Shown piece after piece: positions 5,182 through 8,150 of a stretch of 8,150 bases of DNA. Within the stretch, counting starts at the first letter, position 1. The number at the start of each line of letters is the position of its first letter. The DNA is from JAENVU01 sp964544295 (GTDB taxonomy: Bacteria > Actinomycetota > Acidimicrobiia > IMCC26256 > JAENVU01). The stretch spans positions 1-8,150 of the forward strand of contig CAZJBJ010000149.1 in assembly GCA_964544295.1 (NCBI GenBank), in the 5' to 3' direction. The notes under the pieces were generated by a model. That model did not search any database, was not told the DNA's origin, and saw nothing but the letters and a program-made list of their open reading frames with translations. The position numbers were made by a program, and so were the translations under genes.

Positions 5182-5194
5182 TCTTTGTTTTCGC

Positions 5195-5452
5195 ATGCCC
5201 GATACCACTGCCACGATCGCTGAGCATCGTCAGCACGACACCGACACCGGTTCGCCGGAGGTCCAGGTCGCGCTCCTCACGGGTCGTATCAACCATCTGA
5301 CGGAGCACCTCAAGCTCCACAAGAAGGACCACCACAGTCGTCGTGGTCTGTTGATGCTCGTCGGTCGGCGCCGTCGTCTGCTGGATTACCTCCGGCGCAA
5401 CGACGTCGAGCGGTACCGGGCGCTCATCGCGAAGCTCGGACTCCGTCGGTAG
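5195..5452 (+). CDS. rpsO: 30S ribosomal protein S15
   Basis: S15 binds the central domain of 16S rRNA early in assembly of the small subunit and helps form a bridge to the 50S subunit. The 85-residue protein shows the family signature almost throughout: DTGSPEVQVALLTGRINHLTEHLK (16-39), HKKDHHSRRGLLMLVGRRRRLLDYL (42-66) and the ending ERYRALIAKLGLRR. It is about four residues shorter at the N-terminus than the usual 89; the first helix (MPDTTATIAEHRQH) is the divergent part. In several bacteria S15 represses its own mRNA through a 5' UTR structure; the probable leader here (about 30 bases) is short and no such fold is obvious. The pnp gene follows, the classical rpsO-pnp arrangement. Confidence 0.98.
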   Translation: MPDTTATIAEHRQHDTDTGSPEVQVALLTGRINHLTEHLKLHKKDHHSRRGLLMLVGRRRRLLDYLRRNDVERYRALIAKLGLRR

Positions 5453-5464
5453 GACGGAAAGCGT

Positions 5465-5486
5465 GGGGCCGGCACATGCCGGCCCT
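5465..5486 (+). terminator. hairpin after rpsO (terminator or processing signal)
   Basis: GGGCCGGCA (5466-5474) pairs perfectly with TGCCGGCCC (5477-5485), plus a flanking G-U pair, starting 13 bases after the rpsO stop. No U-run follows, so it is not a standard intrinsic terminator. In E. coli the rpsO-pnp spacer holds a terminator and an RNase III site that controls pnp mRNA; this hairpin may act as either, or as a 3'-end stabiliser of rpsO mRNA. Confidence 0.6.
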
Positions 5487-5489
5487 CGT

Positions 5490-5515
5490 CGCGTCGACGT
5501 CCATACGTCGGCGCG
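5490..5515 (+). other. second hairpin in the rpsO-pnp spacer
   Basis: An 11-pair stem, CGCGTCGACGT (5490-5500) with ACGTCGGCGCG (5505-5515), contains one G-U pair and a CCAT loop. It begins four bases after the first hairpin, so the two would form adjacent structures in the transcript. No T-run follows. A role in attenuation or RNA processing is inferred. Confidence 0.55.
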
Positions 5516-5629
5516 TGAACCATCCCGTGAGGTGGGGGTTGTCAGTCGCCACCGCTCGAATCCGCGCACCTGGTCGCAGGTCGCGGACCGGTCGAGCGTT
5601 GACCACTGAGAACCGCCCCTCACCCAAAC

Positions 5630-5650
5630 CTGGTCGCGCAGAGCGACCAG
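5630..5650 (+). promoter_or_regulatory. hairpin immediately upstream of the pnp ribosome site
   Basis: CTGGTCGC (5630-5637) and GCGACCAG (5643-5650) form a perfect 8-pair stem with loop GCAGA, ending four bases before the pnp Shine-Dalgarno. PNPase in E. coli represses its own synthesis by acting on RNase III-cut RNA in its leader, so this stem is a candidate control element. Position and stability are visible; the role is inferred. Confidence 0.5.
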
Positions 5651-5654
5651 CAGT

Positions 5655-5662
5655 GAGAGGAG
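5655..5662 (+). promoter_or_regulatory. ribosome binding site of pnp
   Basis: GAGAGGAG stands seven bases before ATG 5670. It is a strong Shine-Dalgarno match and fixes the pnp start. Confidence 0.8.
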
Positions 5663-5669
5663 CGCACCC

Positions 5670-8126
5670 ATGGGTGACGCGATTCGCGTAGAGGGGCCGA
5701 TCAATGCGGCCGGCCTCACCATGTCCATCGAAACCGGCAAGCTCGCCGAACTCGCCGACGGCGCCGTCGTCTGCACCGTGGGCGACACCGTGGTGCTCAG
5801 CACCGTCGCCACGAGCAAGCCGCGTGACGGCATCGACTTCTTCCCCCTGACCGTCGACGTCGAAGAGCGCATGTATGCCGCGGGCAAGATCCCCGGCTCG
5901 TTCTTCCGGCGCGAGGGTCGCCCGGGGGAGTCGGCGATCCTGACCTGTCGGCTGACCGACCGGCCCCTGCGGCCGAGCTTCCCGGCCGACTTCCGCAACG
6001 AGGTGCAGGTCATCGCGACCGTCCTCGGTTCGGACCAGTCGAACCCGCACGACATCATCTCGATCAACGGTGCCTCCGCGGCGCTGATGATCTCGGGCAT
6101 TCCCTTCGACGGCCCGATCGGTGCCGTTCGTCTGGCACACCTCGACGGCGCCTGGGTGGCCCACCCCACCTACCAGGAGGGTGACGAGTCGACCTTCGAG
6201 CTCGTCGTCGCCGGTCGTCGGACCGACGCCGGTGAGGTCGCCATCATGATGGTGGAGGCCGGTGGCACCGAGTCCTCGTGGGAGCTCTACGAGCAGGGTG
6301 CGCCGAAGGTCACCGAGGAGACCATCGCCGAGGGTCTCGAAGTCGCCAAGGAGTGGATCGACGCGTCGATCGACCTCCAGATCAACCTGCGCGAGCAGGT
6401 CATTGCGGCCAAGGGTCCGATCGAGACGATCAGCTACACGCCCAACGTCGACTACCAGGACGACGTGTTCGACGCGGTGGCCGGCGAGGTCCGTGACACC
6501 ACGGCCGAGGCCATGGCGATCGCCGACAAGACGGATCGCAACAACCGACTCGACGAGATCCAGGCGGCGCTGACGGCCACCCTCGTCGGGACCGAGGACG
6601 CGCCCGGCGCCTTCGCGGAGCGCGCCGGCGAAGTGAAGAAGGCGTTCCGGTCCCTGCAGAAGCAGGTGGTGCGGGCCCGTATCGTCAACGAAGGCATGCG
6701 CATCGACGGCCGGGGAACCTCGGACCTGCGCCCGCTGTCGTCCGAGGTCGGCGTCATCAACGCCGTCCACGGTTCCGGCCTGTTCCAGCGGGGTGAGACC
6801 CAGGTGTTGTCGGTGACGACGCTCGGCATGCTCCGCATGGAGCAGATCGTCGACACGCTCGGTCTCGAAGACCGCAAGCGCTACATGCACCACTACAACT
6901 TCGCCCCCTTCTCCACCGGTGAGACCGGCCGCGTCGGTTCGCCGAAGCGTCGGGAGATCGGTCACGGCGCGCTCGCCGAGCGGGCGCTCGTGCCGGTCGT
7001 GCCGAGCAAGGAAGAGTGGCCGTACACGCTGCGCGTCGTCTCCGACGTGCTCGCCTCCAACGGCTCGACGTCGATGGCGTCGGTCTGTGGTTCGACGCTG
7101 TCGCTGATGGACGCGGGTGTGCCGATCAAGGCCCCCGTCGCCGGTATCGCGATGGGGCTCGTCTACGCCGAAGGCAAGTACACGACCCTCACCGACATTC
7201 TCGGTGCCGAGGACGCGTTCGGCGACATGGACTTCAAGGTGGCGGGGACGAGCGAGTTCGTCACCGCATTGCAGCTCGACACGAAGATCGACGGCCTCCC
7301 GGCCGACGTGCTCGCGGCGGCGCTGCAGCAGGCCAAGGAAGCCCGCCTCAAGATCCTCGACGTGATGCACGACGCGATCGCCGAGCCGCGTGAGGACGTA
7401 CGCCCGACCGCGCCGAAGATCATCAGCTTCGAGATCCCGATCGACAAGATCGGCGAGGTCATCGGGCCGAAGGGCAAGGTCATCAACACGATCCAGCAGG
7501 AGACCGGCGCGGACATCGCGGTGTCGGACGACGGCGTGGTCGGCACGGTGAGCATCGGCTCCAAGGACAGCTCGCAGGTCGACGAAGCCCGTCGCCGGAT
7601 CGAGCTCATCCTCGACCCGCCGACCGCCGACATCGGGGCCGAGTACAACGGCCGCGTCGTGAACATCACCAAGTTCGGTGCGTTCGTCAACATCCTGCCG
7701 GGCCGCGACGGTCTGCTCCACATCTCCAAGATCGGGCGCGGCAAGCGCATCGACAAGGTGGAGGACGTGTTCAGCCTCGGCGACGAGGTGCTCGTGCGCG
7801 TCGACGACATCGACAACCAGGGCAAGCTCTCGTTGTCGCTCGCGGGCGACGCGCCCGAGGGCGAGGACGACGGTGGCGACTCCCGCCCGCCGCGCGAGTC
7901 GCGTGACCGCGGCGATCGTGGTGGTCGTGACCGTGACCGGGCCCCGCGCGAGGACCGGGGCGACGCGCCGAAGGTGGCGTCGTTCGAGGACTCCTGGGAC
8001 GAGCAGGCCAAGGCCGAGTTCGGTGACCTCGGTCCGGCCGAGGCCGGCCGTGAGGGTGGTGGTCGTGACGGTGGCGACCGTGGCCGCGGCGGCCGCCGCG
8101 GTGGCGGAGGCCGCAACCGCAGGTAA
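5670..8126 (+). CDS. pnp: polyribonucleotide nucleotidyltransferase (PNPase) with Arg/Gly-rich C-terminal tail
   Basis: PNPase is a trimeric 3'-5' phosphorolytic exoribonuclease that degrades mRNA and can add tails. Domains in order: first RNase PH domain (about 10-145, with FFRREGRPGE at 78-87 and RLTDRPLRPSFP at 94-105), the linking helical domain (about 240-335), second RNase PH domain (about 340-570, with FAPFSTGETG at 411-420, VGSPKRREIGHG at 422-433 and GDMDFKVAG at 518-526), a KH domain (GEVIGPKGKVI, 595-605) and an S1 domain (about 656-724). D515, D519 and D521 align with the active-site metal aspartates of E. coli PNPase (D486, D490, D492). The protein is 818 residues, longer than the E. 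coli enzyme (711), because of a roughly 90-residue tail rich in Arg, Gly and Asp. The start follows a strong ribosome site. It is probably transcribed both from rpsO and, possibly, on its own. Confidence 0.97.
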   Translation: MGDAIRVEGPINAAGLTMSIETGKLAELADGAVVCTVGDTVVLSTVATSKPRDGIDFFPLTVDVEERMYAAGKIPGSFFRREGRPGESAILTCRLTDRPLRPSFPADFRNEVQVIATVLGSDQSNPHDIISINGASAALMISGIPFDGPIGAVRLAHLDGAWVAHPTYQEGDESTFELVVAGRRTDAGEVAIMMVEAGGTESSWELYEQGAPKVTEETIAEGLEVAKEWIDASIDLQINLREQVIAAKGPIETISYTPNVDYQDDVFDAVAGEVRDTTAEAMAIADKTDRNNRLDEIQAALTATLVGTEDAPGAFAERAGEVKKAFRSLQKQVVRARIVNEGMRIDGRGTSDLRPLSSEVGVINAVHGSGLFQRGETQVLSVTTLGMLRMEQIVDTLGLEDRKRYMHHYNFAPFSTGETGRVGSPKRREIGHGALAERALVPVVPSKEEWPYTLRVVSDVLASNGSTSMASVCGSTLSLMDAGVPIKAPVAGIAMGLVYAEGKYTTLTDILGAEDAFGDMDFKVAGTSEFVTALQLDTKIDGLPADVLAAALQQAKEARLKILDVMHDAIAEPREDVRPTAPKIISFEIPIDKIGEVIGPKGKVINTIQQETGADIAVSDDGVVGTVSIGSKDSSQVDEARRRIELILDPPTADIGAEYNGRVVNITKFGAFVNILPGRDGLLHISKIGRGKRIDKVEDVFSLGDEVLVRVDDIDNQGKLSLSLAGDAPEGEDDGGDSRPPRESRDRGDRGGRDRDRAPREDRGDAPKVASFEDSWDEQAKAEFGDLGPAEAGREGGGRDGGDRGRGGRRGGGGRNRR

Positions 8127-8150
8127 CGAGGCGCCGTCGAGTACCGCGCT

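Noticed and set aside
5599..5604. TTGACC as a -35 box for a separate pnp promoter
   Set aside because: The bases 16-19 downstream are C-rich with no -10-like hexamer, so a separate pnp promoter cannot be supported here.
4328..6169. 613-codon open frame on the minus strand across the HTH, nucleotidyltransferase, rpsO and pnp start
   Set aside because: It crosses several well-supported plus-strand genes and their spacers, and shows no domain or ribosome site.
5424..7721. 765-codon open frame on the minus strand opposite pnp
   Set aside because: High-GC third positions of pnp leave the opposite frame free of stops. The product is Asp/Arg/Val/His-rich with no recognisable domain, while the plus strand encodes an unmistakable PNPase.

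Overview
The window is high-GC bacterial chromosome, most likely from an actinobacterium and possibly from the class Acidimicrobiia. The evidence is the strong G/C bias at third codon positions, the housekeeping gene order, a mycothiol-dependent-isomerase-like (TIGR03086/MDMPI) protein, and two genes that appear to be transcribed without a leader, a common actinobacterial feature. The taxonomic call is inference; no rRNA gene is present.

Layout. (1) 1-1997, + strand: the 3' end of a DHH/DHHA1 phosphoesterase (NrnA-like), then truB (tRNA pseudouridine-55 synthase) and ribF (riboflavin kinase/FAD synthetase), closely packed. (2) 2001-3387, - strand: a three-gene operon (ArsR-family repressor, then SRPBCC/AHSA1 protein, then TIGR03086/DinB-like protein) whose genes are joined by TGATG stop/start overlaps and read from a strong promoter that seems to give a leaderless mRNA. 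(3) 3418-4125, - strand: a lipoprotein with a Ser/Thr-rich and His-rich linker and an unrecognised C-terminal domain. (4) 4227-5092, + strand: an ATGA-overlapping pair of a Xre-type HTH protein and a small DxD nucleotidyltransferase, with the look of an AbiE/MenAT-style toxin-antitoxin-like module. (5) 5195-8126, + strand: rpsO (S15) and pnp (PNPase), separated by a 217-base spacer containing three strong hairpins. PNPase carries an Arg/Gly/Asp-rich C-terminal tail.

The outer blocks (nrnA-truB-ribF and rpsO-pnp) form a translation/RNA-metabolism cluster that in many actinobacteria is nearly continuous. The roughly 3.1 kb between ribF and rpsO therefore looks like an accessory insertion into a conserved housekeeping locus. 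Its most interesting part is the HTH-nucleotidyltransferase pair. No mobile element, tRNA, rRNA or CRISPR array was seen. No gene-free stretch exceeds 300 bases; the longest is the 217-base rpsO-pnp spacer, described below.
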